Origin: Lacrimispora xylanisolvens
GTDB lineage: Bacteria; Bacillota; Clostridia; Lachnospirales; Lachnospiraceae
Assembly: GCF_002934545.1 (NCBI RefSeq)
Contig: NZ_PTJA01000015.1
Location: forward strand, 104,080-168,079
Length of the DNA: 64,000 nt
Direction of reading: 5' to 3'
This document shows positions 33,816-43,471 of this stretch, one piece after another. The position numbers and the translations under genes were made by a program. Under the pieces are notes generated by a model. It made no database searches. It was not told the origin of the DNA and worked only from the letters and a program-made list of their open reading frames with translations. The stretch's first letter is position 1; each line of letters opens with the position of its first letter.

Positions 33816-34820
33816 TTAAAATTCTGTTTTATTGTTTCCGCCATGTGTAAATTCAATAAATTTACCGGTTCCAATGGCAACTGCAGTCAGCGGATCCTCC
33901 GCTATCATAGTTGTGATGCCTGTCTTCTCTTCGATCAGTGCATCTAATCCGCTTAATAAAGAACCGCCTCCTGTTAAAACAATTCCTCTGTCAAAAATAT
34001 CAGCAGCCAGTTCTGGTGGAGTTCTCTCCAGAACATTATGAACGGCGTCTACGATCTGCATCGCCGGCTCTTTTAATGCATCAAGAGTCTCGTCCGAAGT
34101 AACTACAATGGTCTTTGGAAGGCCTGTTACCAAGTTTCTTCCTCTTACTTCCATGGTTAAAACTTCTGGTCTGCGGTAAGCAGCTCCAATATTGATCTTG
34201 ATCTCTTCTGCAGTTCTCTCACCAATTAAAAGGTTATGCTTCTTACGCATATAGCGGACAAGAGCCTCATCAAAATCATCACCAGCAACTTTAATAGAAG
34301 TGCTGACAACTGTACCGCCTAATGAAATCACTGCGATATCGGAAGTACCGCCGCCAATATCAACGATCATATTGCCGCATGCCTTGGAAATATCAATACC
34401 AGCCCCAATTGCTGCTGCAACCGGCTCTTCAATAATTGCAACTTCTCTGGCTCCTGCCTGATAAGTTGCATCTTCTACTGCTTTCTTTTCAACTTCAGTG
34501 GCACCGCTGGGGATGCAGACACTGATTCTTGGCTTTCTTAATGTTTTCTTTCCTACTGCTTTGTTGATAAAATACTTCAGCATCTTTTCTGTTACTGTGT
34601 AATCAGAAATAACACCCTGGCGCAAAGGTCTGACTGCTACAATATTACCGGGTGTTCTTCCGATCATCAGTCTTGCTTCTTCTCCGATTGCCTTTATTTT
34701 ATTGGTATCACGGTCTATGGCCACAACTGACGGCTCTTTTAAAACTACACCTTTTCCTTTGATATAAACCAGTATGCTTGCTGTACCTAAATCAATTCCA
34801 ATGTCATTAGACATCATCAT
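33816..34820 (-). CDS. mreB: Rod-shape determining protein MreB/Mbl
   Basis: A 334-residue bacterial actin: phosphate 1 motif GIDLGTASILVYIKGKGVV, phosphate 2 DIGGGTSDIAVISLGG, adenosine motif GIVLTGGGSLLSGLD, and MIGRTPGNIVAVRPLRQGVISD. It polymerises under the membrane and guides lateral wall synthesis. It is not next to mreC/mreD, so it is more like a stand-alone Mbl or MreB paralogue. The start has AGGAGGAAG nine bases upstream. Confidence 0.95.
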   Translation of the reverse strand: MMMSNDIGIDLGTASILVYIKGKGVVLKEPSVVAIDRDTNKIKAIGEEARLMIGRTPGNIVAVRPLRQGVISDYTVTEKMLKYFINKAVGKKTLRKPRISVCIPSGATEVEKKAVEDATYQAGAREVAIIEEPVAAAIGAGIDISKACGNMIVDIGGGTSDIAVISLGGTVVSTSIKVAGDDFDEALVRYMRKKHNLLIGERTAEEIKINIGAAYRRPEVLTMEVRGRNLVTGLPKTIVVTSDETLDALKEPAMQIVDAVHNVLERTPPELAADIFDRGIVLTGGGSLLSGLDALIEEKTGITTMIAEDPLTAVAIGTGKFIEFTHGGNNKTEF

Positions 34821-34916
34821 AATAATCTTCCTCCTGTTCGCTGTATCCTGTTCCCAGGGTTTCCTTTATCTTCAAATTTATGTTAATTGGTAAATGAAGT
34901 CGCATTTTCTATCTTA

Positions 34917-34945
34917 TTATATACAATAACATTACGTTTTGAAAG
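34917..34945 (-). promoter_or_regulatory. Promoter candidate for mreB
   Basis: TATAAT on the minus strand (34917-34922), 17 bp from TTTCAA, about 95 bp upstream of the mreB start. The -35 match is weak. Confidence 0.45.
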
Positions 34946-35000
34946 GGTTTTTTTAATTTTTATTTTGTTTATGTTTTTTTAATGTACGAGACACATTTTC

Positions 35001-35178
35001 TTCACATTTATATCATATACTGATAATACGTTATCCGAAAGGATGACGGGCCTTTTGTTTCAAGTAACTTACTTGAAATCACAAAGCTTTTTCATACTCA
35101 TACCGGACGGTGCAAACCGTCCGGCCCCCCTAAAAGATTGACGAATCTGTTTCCCAATGGCGGAAGCGGATTTTTTTT
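35001..35178 (+). ncRNA. Candidate structured small RNA between mreB and ABC-F gene
   Basis: A plus-strand unit with its own promoter (TTCACA, 17 bp, TAATAC at 35001-35029), a transcript of about 143 nt and an intrinsic terminator (CTGTTTCC/GGAAGCGG then T8, 35147-35178). Inside are ATCC-GAAA-GGAT, a perfect 21-bp palindrome (35058-35078, core CAAGTAACTTACTTG), and a 9-bp stem CCGGACGGT/ACCGTCCGG closed by GCAA (35103-35124). There is no open reading frame of note. I could not match it to a known RNA family. It fills most of the 415-bp gap between divergently placed regulatory sequences and the ABC-F terminator. Confidence 0.55.
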
Positions 35179-35187
35179 ATTCAAAAT

Positions 35188-35222
35188 CGGGATTTGATTC
35201 TTTTTCAAGAAATCAAATCCCG
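35188..35222. terminator. Terminator of ABC-F gene
   Basis: A 12-bp perfect stem, CGGGATTTGATT with AATCAAATCCCG, 14 bp past the ABC-F stop. It has T-rich flanks on both sides (ATTTTG on the minus strand, TCTTTTTG on the plus strand). Confidence 0.8.
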
Positions 35223-35235
35223 TCTTTTTGTATTA

Positions 35236-36792
35236 TCAGGATAACTTTAATGCCCACTCCCGGCAATCAATTACTTTCGTTGCAACTCCCTCATAAAATT
35301 CCGGTTCATGACAGATCAAAAGGATACTGCCCTTATATTCCATCAGCGCCCTTTTTAACTCTTCTTTTGCCTCCACATCAAGATGGTTGGTCGGCTCATC
35401 CAGCAAAAGAACATTGGTCTCTCTGTTTAACAGCTTGCACAAACGAACCTTTGCCTGTTCGCCTCCGCTGAGCACCCGCACCTGGCTTTCAATATGGTTG
35501 GTGGTAAGTCCGCATTTGGCAAGAGCAGAGCGAACCTGATACTGGGTATAGGAAGGAAACTCTTTCCAGATCTCTTCAATGCAGGTGGTAGTGTTTCCAG
35601 GAGCCATCTCCTGCTCAAAATAACCAATGGACAGATAATCTCCCAGCTCCACGTTTCCTTTTAAGGAAGGTGTCAGTCCCAGAATGCTTTTTAATAAAGT
35701 AGTCTTTCCAATGCCGTTGGCTCCTGATAAAACTACCTTTTCTCCTCTTTCCATGATCAGATTCAGTGGTTTTGATAATGGTTCCTCGTATCCAATCACC
35801 AGTTCCTTTGTCTCAAATATCATTTTTCCTGCAGTACGGGCTTCCATAAAATGAAACTCAGGTTTTGGTTTATCTTTAGAAAGCTCAATTACATCCATTT
35901 TGTCCAGCTTTTTCTGTCTGGACATGGCCATATTTCTGGTGGAAACCCGGGCTTTGTTGCGCGCCACAAAATCCTCCAGCTCTGCGATTTCCTGCTGCTG
36001 CCTCTTATAAGCTGATTCCAGCTGAGCACGCTTTACAGCATACACTTCCTGGAACTTGTCATAATCACCTACATAACGGTCTAACGCCTGATTTTCCATA
36101 TGATAGATAATATTTACCACGCTGTTTAGGAACGGAATATCATGGGATATCAGAATGAACGCATTTTCATACTCAAGAAGATAACGTTTCAGCCATTCAA
36201 TATGCTGTACATCCAGGTAATTGGTAGGCTCGTCCAAAAGAAGGATATCCGGCTTCTCTAACAACAGCTTTCCCAAAAGAACCTTGGTTCTCTGGCCCCC
36301 GCTCAGTTCCGTTACATCCTTATCAATCCCCATATCACTTAATCCCAATGCTCTGGCCACTTCTTCCACTTTGGAATCAATGATATAAAAATCATGTGCC
36401 ATTAATAAATCCTGAATCGTACCAAGCTCTTCCATCATGGAATTCATGGTCTCTTCGTCTGCCTCTCCCATACGGTCGCAGATCTCATTCATCTGTTCTT
36501 CCATCTGAAACAAAAAAGCAAATGCGCTTTTTAATACGTCGCGGATGGTCATCCCTTTTTCCAATACAGTATGCTGGTCTAAATAGCCCACACGGACTCT
36601 CTTTGCCCACTCAACTTTTCCTTCATCCGGCTGAAGCTTCGCCGTTATGATATTCATAAATGTGGATTTACCCTCTCCATTGGCTCCGATCAGGCCGATG
36701 TGTTCTCCTTTTAATAACCGGAATGACACGTCCTGAAAGATGGCGCGGTCTCCAAATCCATGGGTCAAATGTTCTACGTTTAATATACTCAT
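35236..36792 (-). CDS. ABC-F family ATP-binding protein
   Basis: A 518-residue soluble protein with two ABC domains and no membrane segments. Domain 1 has Walker A GANGEGKST, signature LSGGQRTKV and Walker B ILLLDEPTNYLDV. Domain 2 has GANGIGKTT, LSGGEQAKV and VLLLDEPTNHLDV. An arm/linker rich in charged residues lies around 245-320 (YAVKRAQLESAYKRQQQEIAEL). ABC-F proteins act on the ribosome E site, either as translation factors (EttA/YbiT/Uup) or as resistance proteins. This sequence looks most like the YbiT/YkpA housekeeping group, so resistance is not assumed. The start is the ATG at 36792; a TTG precedes it. Confidence 0.93.
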   Translation of the reverse strand: MSILNVEHLTHGFGDRAIFQDVSFRLLKGEHIGLIGANGEGKSTFMNIITAKLQPDEGKVEWAKRVRVGYLDQHTVLEKGMTIRDVLKSAFAFLFQMEEQMNEICDRMGEADEETMNSMMEELGTIQDLLMAHDFYIIDSKVEEVARALGLSDMGIDKDVTELSGGQRTKVLLGKLLLEKPDILLLDEPTNYLDVQHIEWLKRYLLEYENAFILISHDIPFLNSVVNIIYHMENQALDRYVGDYDKFQEVYAVKRAQLESAYKRQQQEIAELEDFVARNKARVSTRNMAMSRQKKLDKMDVIELSKDKPKPEFHFMEARTAGKMIFETKELVIGYEEPLSKPLNLIMERGEKVVLSGANGIGKTTLLKSILGLTPSLKGNVELGDYLSIGYFEQEMAPGNTTTCIEEIWKEFPSYTQYQVRSALAKCGLTTNHIESQVRVLSGGEQAKVRLCKLLNRETNVLLLDEPTNHLDVEAKEELKRALMEYKGSILLICHEPEFYEGVATKVIDCREWALKLS

Positions 36793-36964
36793 CAAAAAAC
36801 TCCTTCATAAGTGCAATTCCACTAACCGAAACATCATAATTCTACATGAACCGAGCAATTAAGGCAAGCATATTTTGCCTTACTCTTACTCATTATGGTT
36901 GCAAAAACGGACAAAACCGTATATGATAGATCCAACATGAATACATGAAGAAAGGAATCTAAGC

Positions 36965-37849
36965 ATGTACGTATATACATGGTATCAGTGGCTGCTGTTT
37001 TTTTTCATTTACTGCTTTATCGGCTGGGTAATCGAATCGACTTATGTTTCCGTAAGGAGCTTTCATTTTGTAAACCGTGGATTTTTAAGACTTCCCTTAC
37101 TCCCGCTCTATGGCAGCGGCGCAATCCTTATGCTTTTTCTGTCTCTTCCTGTGAAAGGCAACCTGCTTCTGGTTTTTCTCTTTGGTATGATCGGTGCTTC
37201 TGTTCTTGAGTACTTAACCGGTTATATCATGGAACGGTTATTTAAAATGAAATACTGGGATTACAGTAAAAACCCTTTTAATTTAAACGGATATGTCTGT
37301 CTGGGCACTTCCATCGCCTGGGGCTTTCTCACCATTCTTCTAACAGAAGTGGTTCACCGCCCCTTAGAATGGCTGGTGTTTCGCCTGAGTGCAACGACAT
37401 GCATCTTTCTGGTAACTGGGATTGGCATCCTATTTGTCTATGACACCGTTCAATCCACCAAGGCAGCTCTTGATCTTGGCAAGGTACTGGAATCCTTAAC
37501 TAAAATCAGGGCGGAGCTGGAAGAGGTTCAGGTACAGATGTCATTATTAAAAGCTGAAACTGCCCAGAAGGTTTCTGAGTTAAAATCTGAAACCATGCAA
37601 ATGGCGGCTTCCGTAAAAGAAGAAACCATGGTAAAGCTTACTTCTCTTAAAACAGAAACAACGAATGCCATTAAGGAATCTGCATTGGCAGAGAGACTTC
37701 AGGCCCTGACTGAGACAAGGGAAAAATTAACGAGCCGGCTTACATTTTATCCGAAAGGTATTCTCAGGCGTAACCCTTCTGCTTCATCCCGTATGTTTGG
37801 GGAAGCACTTCGGGAATTAAAGGAAAATGCAAAAAAATTCAAAAAATAA
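36965..37849 (+). CDS. Putative ABC transporter permease (CmpB-like membrane protein) with C-terminal coiled coil
   Basis: 294 residues. Five or so membrane helices in the first 160 residues show the pattern of the ABC_trans_CmpB family (FIYCFIGWVIESTYVSVR, NRGFLRLPLLPLYGSGA, EYLTGYIMERLFKMKYWDYS, FNLNGYVCLGTSIAWG). A long charged coiled coil (about 165-250) with Lys/Glu/Thr heptads follows, then a basic tail. The function of this clostridial family is not known and the ABC transporter label is historical. It stands alone, divergent from the ABC-F gene, with a GAAAGGAA site. Confidence 0.8.
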   Translation: MYVYTWYQWLLFFFIYCFIGWVIESTYVSVRSFHFVNRGFLRLPLLPLYGSGAILMLFLSLPVKGNLLLVFLFGMIGASVLEYLTGYIMERLFKMKYWDYSKNPFNLNGYVCLGTSIAWGFLTILLTEVVHRPLEWLVFRLSATTCIFLVTGIGILFVYDTVQSTKAALDLGKVLESLTKIRAELEEVQVQMSLLKAETAQKVSELKSETMQMAASVKEETMVKLTSLKTETTNAIKESALAERLQALTETREKLTSRLTFYPKGILRRNPSASSRMFGEALRELKENAKKFKK

Positions 37850-37851
37850 AA

Positions 37852-37880
37852 AAAGAAGGATCTCAATTGGATCCTTCTTT
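37852..37880. terminator. Bidirectional terminator
   Basis: AAAGAAGGATC (37852-37862) pairs with GATCCTTCTTT (37870-37880). T/A runs on both sides let it serve both the membrane protein gene and convergent pgcA. Confidence 0.88.
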
Positions 37881-37885
37881 TTCAT

Positions 37886-39622
37886 TTATATCATTTGATC
37901 TACCATTTCCATAAGGGCTTTCCCCAGCTTCGCAGATTTCTCTTCTGCATCTGCCATGGAACTTCCCTTAATCCCATAATAGAACTTAATCTTAGGCTCT
38001 GTTCCGGAAGGTCTGACGCATAGCCACGCATCCTCCTCCAGTTCATAATAAAGCACGTCAGAAGACGGCAGACCAGTGGGTTTAACAGCTCCCGTTTCCA
38101 TATTCTTTACCGTATCTGCCTTATAGTCTCTTGCTGAAAGAACTTTATATCCACCAAACACCGCTGGTGTATTGCTTCTCATGGCTTCCATAATTGCACG
38201 GATCTTTGCCTGACCCTCAATGCCTTTTAATCCGATTGAATTAACCGCATCTTTATAGTATCCATATTTCTCATACATTGCAATCATGGCATCCCAAAGA
38301 CTCATGCCTTTTGTCTTATAATAAGCGGCAGCCTCACAGAGAGCGGCCGTTGCAGAGATTGCATCTTTATCCCTGGCATAGGTGCCGATCAGGCATCCAT
38401 AGCTTTCTTCCAGACCAAACAGGTAGGTTCCATAACCGGTAGCCTCTTCTTTTAAAATCTGCTGCCCGATATACTTAAATCCAGTGAGCACTTCAATGAG
38501 TTCACATCCGTAAGACTTAGCCACTGCATCTACCAGATTGGTGGTTACGATGGACTTTACCACCTGTCCGTCAGATGGGATATCACCACGTTCCTGTCTC
38601 TGGCTTAATACATATTCGCAGAGCAGGGAACCGGACATATTGCCGGTGAGCGGAATATACTCTCCGGATTTATAATCCTTTACATAAACACCCAGTCGGT
38701 CTGCATCGGGATCTGTGGCTAAAACCAGGTCTGCATCCTTTTCTTTTGCCAGGGAAAGCCCCAGCTGAAAGGCTTCCTCCGCCTCTGGATTGGGATAGCT
38801 GACAGTGGGAAAATCTCCATCTGGCAGTTCCTGCTCCGGCACCACATAAACTTTGGTAAATCCAAGTTCTCTTAAGACTCTTCTTGCGGGAACATTGCCT
38901 GTACCATGGAGAGGGGTATAAACAATGGAAAGTTCATCCTTCATCTCATGGATTGCAGACTGATTCATAACCTGAGCCTTTACCTGTGCAATGTAAGCAT
39001 CGTCAACAGCCGCACCAATTATTTCATATTTATCTGCTGCAACAGCTTCTTCTCTTTTGATGGTCTTAACCGTAGAAATATCTGTAATTGCTAAAACCTC
39101 AGCAGTAACTCCCCGATCGTGAGGAGGTGTAAACTGTGCACCATCTTCCCAATAAACCTTATATCCGTTATATTCCGGTGGATTGTGGCTGGCGGTTATA
39201 TTAAGACCTGCGATACAGCCCAGTTTTCTCACAGCAAATGAAAGCTCCGGAGTAGGGCGCAGAGATTCAAATTTATATGCTTTGATACCATTGGCAGCAA
39301 GTGTCAGTGCAGCCTCCTCTGCGAATTCCGGAGACATATGTCTGGAGTCATATGCTATGGCTACGCCTTTGTGGGCTCCGCCCTGTTTTATGATATAATT
39401 TGCAAGACCCTGGGTGGCTTTTCTGACCACATAAATGTTCATGCGGTTGATGCCTGCTCCGATCACGCCTCTTAAACCGGCGGTACCGAATTCCAGATCC
39501 TGGTAGAAACGCTCTTTGATTTCATTGTCATCATCTTTAATTCTTTGGAGTTCTTCTTTCGTCGCCTCATCAAAGTATGGATTTGATAACCATTCTTCAT
39601 AGATGCTTCTGTAATCTTTCAT
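37886..39622 (-). CDS. pgcA: Alpha-phosphoglucomutase / phospho-sugar mutase
   Basis: A 578-residue alpha-D-phosphohexomutase. The phosphoserine loop is GLNITASHNPPEYNGYKVYW. The metal-binding loop is LATDPDADRLGVYV. The sugar-binding loop is FGLEESYGCLIG and the phosphate-binding loop RPSGTEPKIKFYY. It interconverts glucose-6-phosphate and glucose-1-phosphate, the substrate of rfbA. The start at 39622 gives the family N-terminus MKDYRSIYEEWLSNPYFDE; AAGGGAG lies 12 bases upstream. Confidence 0.95.
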   Translation of the reverse strand: MKDYRSIYEEWLSNPYFDEATKEELQRIKDDDNEIKERFYQDLEFGTAGLRGVIGAGINRMNIYVVRKATQGLANYIIKQGGAHKGVAIAYDSRHMSPEFAEEAALTLAANGIKAYKFESLRPTPELSFAVRKLGCIAGLNITASHNPPEYNGYKVYWEDGAQFTPPHDRGVTAEVLAITDISTVKTIKREEAVAADKYEIIGAAVDDAYIAQVKAQVMNQSAIHEMKDELSIVYTPLHGTGNVPARRVLRELGFTKVYVVPEQELPDGDFPTVSYPNPEAEEAFQLGLSLAKEKDADLVLATDPDADRLGVYVKDYKSGEYIPLTGNMSGSLLCEYVLSQRQERGDIPSDGQVVKSIVTTNLVDAVAKSYGCELIEVLTGFKYIGQQILKEEATGYGTYLFGLEESYGCLIGTYARDKDAISATAALCEAAAYYKTKGMSLWDAMIAMYEKYGYYKDAVNSIGLKGIEGQAKIRAIMEAMRSNTPAVFGGYKVLSARDYKADTVKNMETGAVKPTGLPSSDVLYYELEEDAWLCVRPSGTEPKIKFYYGIKGSSMADAEEKSAKLGKALMEMVDQMI

Positions 39623-39701
39623 AAGCAAAATGCTCCCTTCTCTCCACTTCATATTATGGCTATTATAAATCATAACATGGCAAAAGGAAAGCAGATTCCC
39701 A

Positions 39702-40679
39702 TTATTTTATTCTCGACAGGAAAAGATTCCGCATAGGCTGCTGAATCTCCAAATCCCTTAGTTTTTCAATATTTCTGGCCGGTATCCAGGCCTTATTGGC
39801 ATTATAATAAAAGTTAATCTGCTTCCAGTATTTTTCCGGATACAAAAACAGATAATACAGGCAGGTCCTGTCTGCACCTGACAAAGGAAGCACTTTTGAA
39901 TAAGTATCCAGCATGGACATACCCAGCTTTAAATTCCAGTCATGCTTTTCCATAGCCTTCCTCATAAAGTGATAAAGATCCTCCATCTGCATGCCTCTGT
40001 GCATCCGGTTAAATTCTACAATTGCAACGTCATGGGTACACATCAGAATATGATGCTGGTTTAAGTCTCCATGACACAAATACCCCTCCCCAATCCCGCA
40101 TTCCTCGCAAAAGCCTGCAAGTCCTTTACAGGCTTCCATAGCCTGATCAAAAAATACGTCATAATTTCCCATGACACATAGTTCAAATTCGGACTTCTTT
40201 CTTTTACTGCGGATAAAACTGCGGGCTCGTATCAGTTCCCTGTTGTGACGTTCCATCTCCTCAGCCGGCTGCTGCACCAGAATGGAGCCTAAGTTCCATT
40301 CATCTTTAAACTTTACTTTGCGAAACATTTTATGTAATAAAGCAATCCGTTCAATGGCGCAAAGAACCTCTTTACTATCCTTTAAATTGCATTCCCGGTC
40401 TGAATACCAGTTTTTCACAATCCATCTGGTGCCATCCTCTGCACTGGAAAGAATTTCACCTTCTTTATTTCTAACGTAGCGATCCACACTCAAGTGGCCG
40501 GTTTCTTCCAGTTGTAAAAATACCTGATCCTCAAATTCCAGGCGCTTGATGGTTCCTTTATATTCCCTCAGCAGCTTAAGCCCCTGATCTGTTTCACACA
40601 GCCAGGCGCCCCGGCCGCGTTTCACATCCAGAATTTCAAGCTCATACTGCGAAAGCACCTCTGTGTATTTCTCGTTCAC
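39702..40679 (-). CDS. CotS-family spore coat protein (kinase-like)
   Basis: A 325-residue protein with a choline/aminoglycoside-kinase-like fold as in CotS/CotI/YsxE. The kinase-like loop is YLCHGDLNQHHIL near residue 215 and a degenerate metal loop is VAIVEFNRM. The start is the GTG at 40679, seven bases after GGAGG; a GTG two codons upstream is too close. A near-perfect sigma-E promoter lies at 40717-40745, supporting mother-cell expression during sporulation. The Asn-Arg in the metal loop (EFNRM rather than DFD) suggests weak or absent catalysis. Confidence 0.9.
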   Translation of the reverse strand: MNEKYTEVLSQYELEILDVKRGRGAWLCETDQGLKLLREYKGTIKRLEFEDQVFLQLEETGHLSVDRYVRNKEGEILSSAEDGTRWIVKNWYSDRECNLKDSKEVLCAIERIALLHKMFRKVKFKDEWNLGSILVQQPAEEMERHNRELIRARSFIRSKRKKSEFELCVMGNYDVFFDQAMEACKGLAGFCEECGIGEGYLCHGDLNQHHILMCTHDVAIVEFNRMHRGMQMEDLYHFMRKAMEKHDWNLKLGMSMLDTYSKVLPLSGADRTCLYYLFLYPEKYWKQINFYYNANKAWIPARNIEKLRDLEIQQPMRNLFLSRIK

Positions 40680-40716
40680 AACCACCCCTCCAACTCTTAG
40701 CTAATCAGCTACTTCT

Positions 40717-40745
40717 AGGGTATGAAGGGGCGGAAAAAAATATGC
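40717..40745 (-). promoter_or_regulatory. Sigma-E-type promoter of CotS-like gene
   Basis: On the minus strand GCATATT, a 14-bp spacer and CATACCCT. This matches the sporulation sigma-E pattern (KMATATT, 14-15, CATACAHT) at 14 of 15 defined positions. It lies about 38 bp upstream of the start codon. Confidence 0.72.
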
Positions 40746-40783
40746 AAACTCCAGGGGAAAGTTATCCATGCTCAGGTCTGTTT

Positions 40784-41992
40784 TCAGAAGAGATCTTTGG
40801 AATAATTCAGAAGATATTCACGGCTGTTATGTTCCGGATTTTTTAAGACCTGGTTCAATAATGCTTCCAGTATTTCACCCATTTGAGGACCGGGTTTTAC
40901 ACCTGCTTGAATCAGATCCCTCCCGGTTACTGCCATATCCTTCAGACAGATACAGTCTCCATCATCAATGATTTCCCCGGCATACTGTCTCACTGTTTTT
41001 AGCTGTTCCAGATAAGAGCCGTCTAAAAATACAGATTGAAAATTCAGGAGATCATCAATTAATGGAGCATTAATTCTGCTCATAACTTTTCTGATTTCGG
41101 GCTTTGACGCAGGAATTTCATTCTTCCATAGTTCAGAGAGGATTTTAACCTGATCAACCGTATCATTGTCCAGTTTCAGTTCTTTTAAAATTCCTGCTGC
41201 CTCCTTTGGGTCTAAGAAACGCAAAAGACCAGACCAGCGTACATGCTTGCTGGAAGGCAGCATTTTAAGCTTCTCAAGCTGGAAGAGGCCTGTTTTAGCC
41301 GTGTTAAAATGCCGGGAAACATAAGGTGCAATCCCGCTTTCAAATACAGCCGACATTTTCTCAGGATAGTCAGAGAGAAGAAGCTTTGTCAGTTCCACCG
41401 CAATCCTCTCTTTACTGACTTTTTCCATATTTGGTGCAATTGCAGAAATGGCTTTACTGGTTTCCCGTTCAATCTCAAATCCCAGCTGTGCAGAAAACCG
41501 GATTGCCCTGAGAATCCGCAAAGCATCCTCATTAAAACGATCCATGGGATTTCCCACACAGCGGATAATTCCGGCTTCTAAATCCCGGACTCCGCCAAAG
41601 GCATCTACCAGCCCGTCTCTTTCACTGTATGCCATCGCATTAATGGTAAAATCCCTTCGTTTTAAATCTTCCAGCAGATTGCCGGTAAATTCCACAGACT
41701 TGGGGTGTCTTCCATCTTCATACTCTCCATCAATGCGGTAGGTTGTCACTTCATAGGCTTCGTGTTCCATCAGCACGGTTACTGTACCGTGCAAAATCCC
41801 CGTATCAACCGTTCTTGCAAATATTTCCTTAACCTGTTCTGGTTTTGCGGAGGTGGTGATATCCCAGTCTTTTGGTACCCGTAAAAGCAGGCTGTCTCTC
41901 ACACATCCGCCCACCGCATATGCCTCAAACCCATGGGTATTCAGTTGTCTTATGATCTTTCCTGCTGCATCTGGTACCTGAATTGTTATCAC
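40784..41992 (-). CDS. cca: CCA tRNA nucleotidyltransferase
   Basis: A 402-residue class II tRNA nucleotidyltransferase adding CCA to tRNA 3' ends. The start is the GTG at 41992 after GGAGGAAATGCA. The catalytic motif is AYAVGGCVRDSLL with KDWDIT. Motif B is RRDFTINAMAY and motif C-D is DRFNEDALRILRAIRFSAQLGFEI. The later helical region binds tRNA. It lies 32 bp downstream of proS and probably shares its T-box-controlled transcript. Confidence 0.96.
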   Translation of the reverse strand: MITIQVPDAAGKIIRQLNTHGFEAYAVGGCVRDSLLLRVPKDWDITTSAKPEQVKEIFARTVDTGILHGTVTVLMEHEAYEVTTYRIDGEYEDGRHPKSVEFTGNLLEDLKRRDFTINAMAYSERDGLVDAFGGVRDLEAGIIRCVGNPMDRFNEDALRILRAIRFSAQLGFEIERETSKAISAIAPNMEKVSKERIAVELTKLLLSDYPEKMSAVFESGIAPYVSRHFNTAKTGLFQLEKLKMLPSSKHVRWSGLLRFLDPKEAAGILKELKLDNDTVDQVKILSELWKNEIPASKPEIRKVMSRINAPLIDDLLNFQSVFLDGSYLEQLKTVRQYAGEIIDDGDCICLKDMAVTGRDLIQAGVKPGPQMGEILEALLNQVLKNPEHNSREYLLNYSKDLF

Positions 41993-42024
41993 TGCATTTC
42001 CTCCTGCATCTTTATATTTCCTGA

Positions 42025-43458
42025 TTAATAAGCTCTGCCCCAATAAACCATTTTTACCGCCGGCTTGCCGCAACAAATACAGGTATCGGACAGATGCTCC
42101 TGCTTAAATGGCATACATCTGGACGTGGCGCCAGTCAGTTCCTTGATTTTATCCTCACACTCCTGGGATCCACACCACATTGCTTTAACAAAGCCTGGCT
42201 TTTCTTCTACAGTTTTTACAAAGCTGTCCATATCCACAGCCTCATAAGTATGGGCATCCCTGTGAGCACGGGCACGGGCAAGCATATCACTTTGAATGGT
42301 ACTTAAAAGCTCTCCAACTTTTTCATTTAATTCATCTAAGGATACTGTCATTTTTTCATGAGTATCACGACGGACAAGAACAGCCTGATTTTCAGCAATA
42401 TCTCTTGGTCCGATCTCAACACGAACCGGAATTCCTCTCATCTCGGATTCGCTGAATTTCCAGCCAGGACTCTTATCTGAATCATCAACTTTTACTTTAT
42501 AATTAGAAAGAACATTCTTTAATTCATATGCTTTCTCAAGAACGCCTTCCTTCTGCTGCTGTACAGGCACAATTATAACCTGAACCGGAGCAATTCTAGG
42601 AGGAAGTACAAGTCCGTTGTCATCACCATGAACCATGATAATAGCGCCGATAAGTCTGGTAGTTAATCCCCAGGAGGTCTGGTGAACGTACTGAAGCTTA
42701 TTTTTCTTATCTGAATACTGAATCTCGAAAGCCTTTGCAAATCCGCTTCCAAAGTTGTGGCTGGTTCCTGACTGAAGAGCTTTTCCGTCATGCATCAGGG
42801 CTTCAATTGTATAAGTAGCCTCTGCACCCGCAAATTTTTCTTTATCTGTTTTCTGTCCACGAATGACAGGCATAGCAAGTACTTCTTCACAGAAATCCGC
42901 GTATAAGTTCAGCATCATTTCTGTTCTTTCCTCAGCTTCTTTGGCAGTAGCATGAGCAGTATGACCTTCCTGCCATAAAAATTCTCTGGAACGAAGGAAT
43001 GGTCTGGTTGTTTTTTCCCAGCGTACTACGGAGCACCACTGGTTATATAATTTCGGAAGATCCCGGTAAGACTGAATCTCTCTGGAATAGAAATCACAGA
43101 ATAAGGTTTCAGATGTAGGTCTTACACAAAGTCTCTCCTGTAATGGCTCCAGTCCTCCATGAGTTACCCAGGCAACCTCCGGAGCAAAACCCTCTACGTG
43201 ATCTTTTTCTTTCTCTAATAAGCTTTCCGGAATGAACATAGGCATATAAACATTTTCTACACCTGTTTCCTTAAATCTAAAATCCAGTTCCTTCTGAATA
43301 TTTTCCCAGATCGCATAACCTGCTGGTTTAATTACCATACAGCCTTTTACACTGGAGTAATCGATTAATTCTGCTTTTTTAACTACGTCTGTGTACCACT
43401 GTGCGAAATCCACATCCATGGATGTGATTGCCTCTACTAATTTCTTGTCCTTTGCCAT
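42025..43458 (-). CDS. proS: Prolyl-tRNA synthetase, short (archaeal/eukaryal-like) type
   Basis: A 477-residue class II ProRS charging tRNA-Pro. Motif 1 region is [18 protein letters not shown]. Motif 2 is [23 protein letters not shown] followed by [21 protein letters not shown]. Motif 3 lies near [20 protein letters not shown]. The C-terminus has paired cysteines (CICCGKPA) and ends YWGRAY, as in the ProS type without the bacterial editing insertion. The start at 43458 follows AAAGGAG. Upstream are a T-box leader and an unusual tandem repeat. Confidence 0.97.
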   Translation of the reverse strand: MAKDKKLVEAITSMDVDFAQWYTDVVKKAELIDYSSVKGCMVIKPAGYAIWENIQKELDFRFKETGVENVYMPMFIPESLLEKEKDHVEGFAPEVAWVTHGGLEPLQERLCVRPTSETLFCDFYSREIQSYRDLPKLYNQWCSVVRWEKTTRPFLRSREFLWQEGHTAHATAKEAEERTEMMLNLYADFCEEVLAMPVIRGQKTDKEKFAGAEATYTIEALMHDGKALQSGTSHNFGSGFAKAFEIQYSDKKNKLQYVHQTSWGLTTRLIGAIIMVHGDDNGLVLPPRIAPVQVIIVPVQQQKEGVLEKAYELKNVLSNYKVKVDDSDKSPGWKFSESEMRGIPVRVEIGPRDIAENQAVLVRRDTHEKMTVSLDELNEKVGELLSTIQSDMLARARAHRDAHTYEAVDMDSFVKTVEEKPGFVKAMWCGSQECEDKIKELTGATSRCMPFKQEHLSDTCICCGKPAVKMVYWGRAY

Positions 43459-43471
43459 GACTAATCTCTCC

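Noticed and set aside
35030..35130. Cyclic di-GMP-I riboswitch because of CGAAAGGATGACG
   Set aside because: The rest of the conserved GEMM core (GCAAAGCC, CACGCACAGGG) is absent.
35236..36792. Antibiotic resistance role for the ABC-F gene
   Set aside because: Sequence features look like the housekeeping YbiT/Uup group and no resistance context is present.
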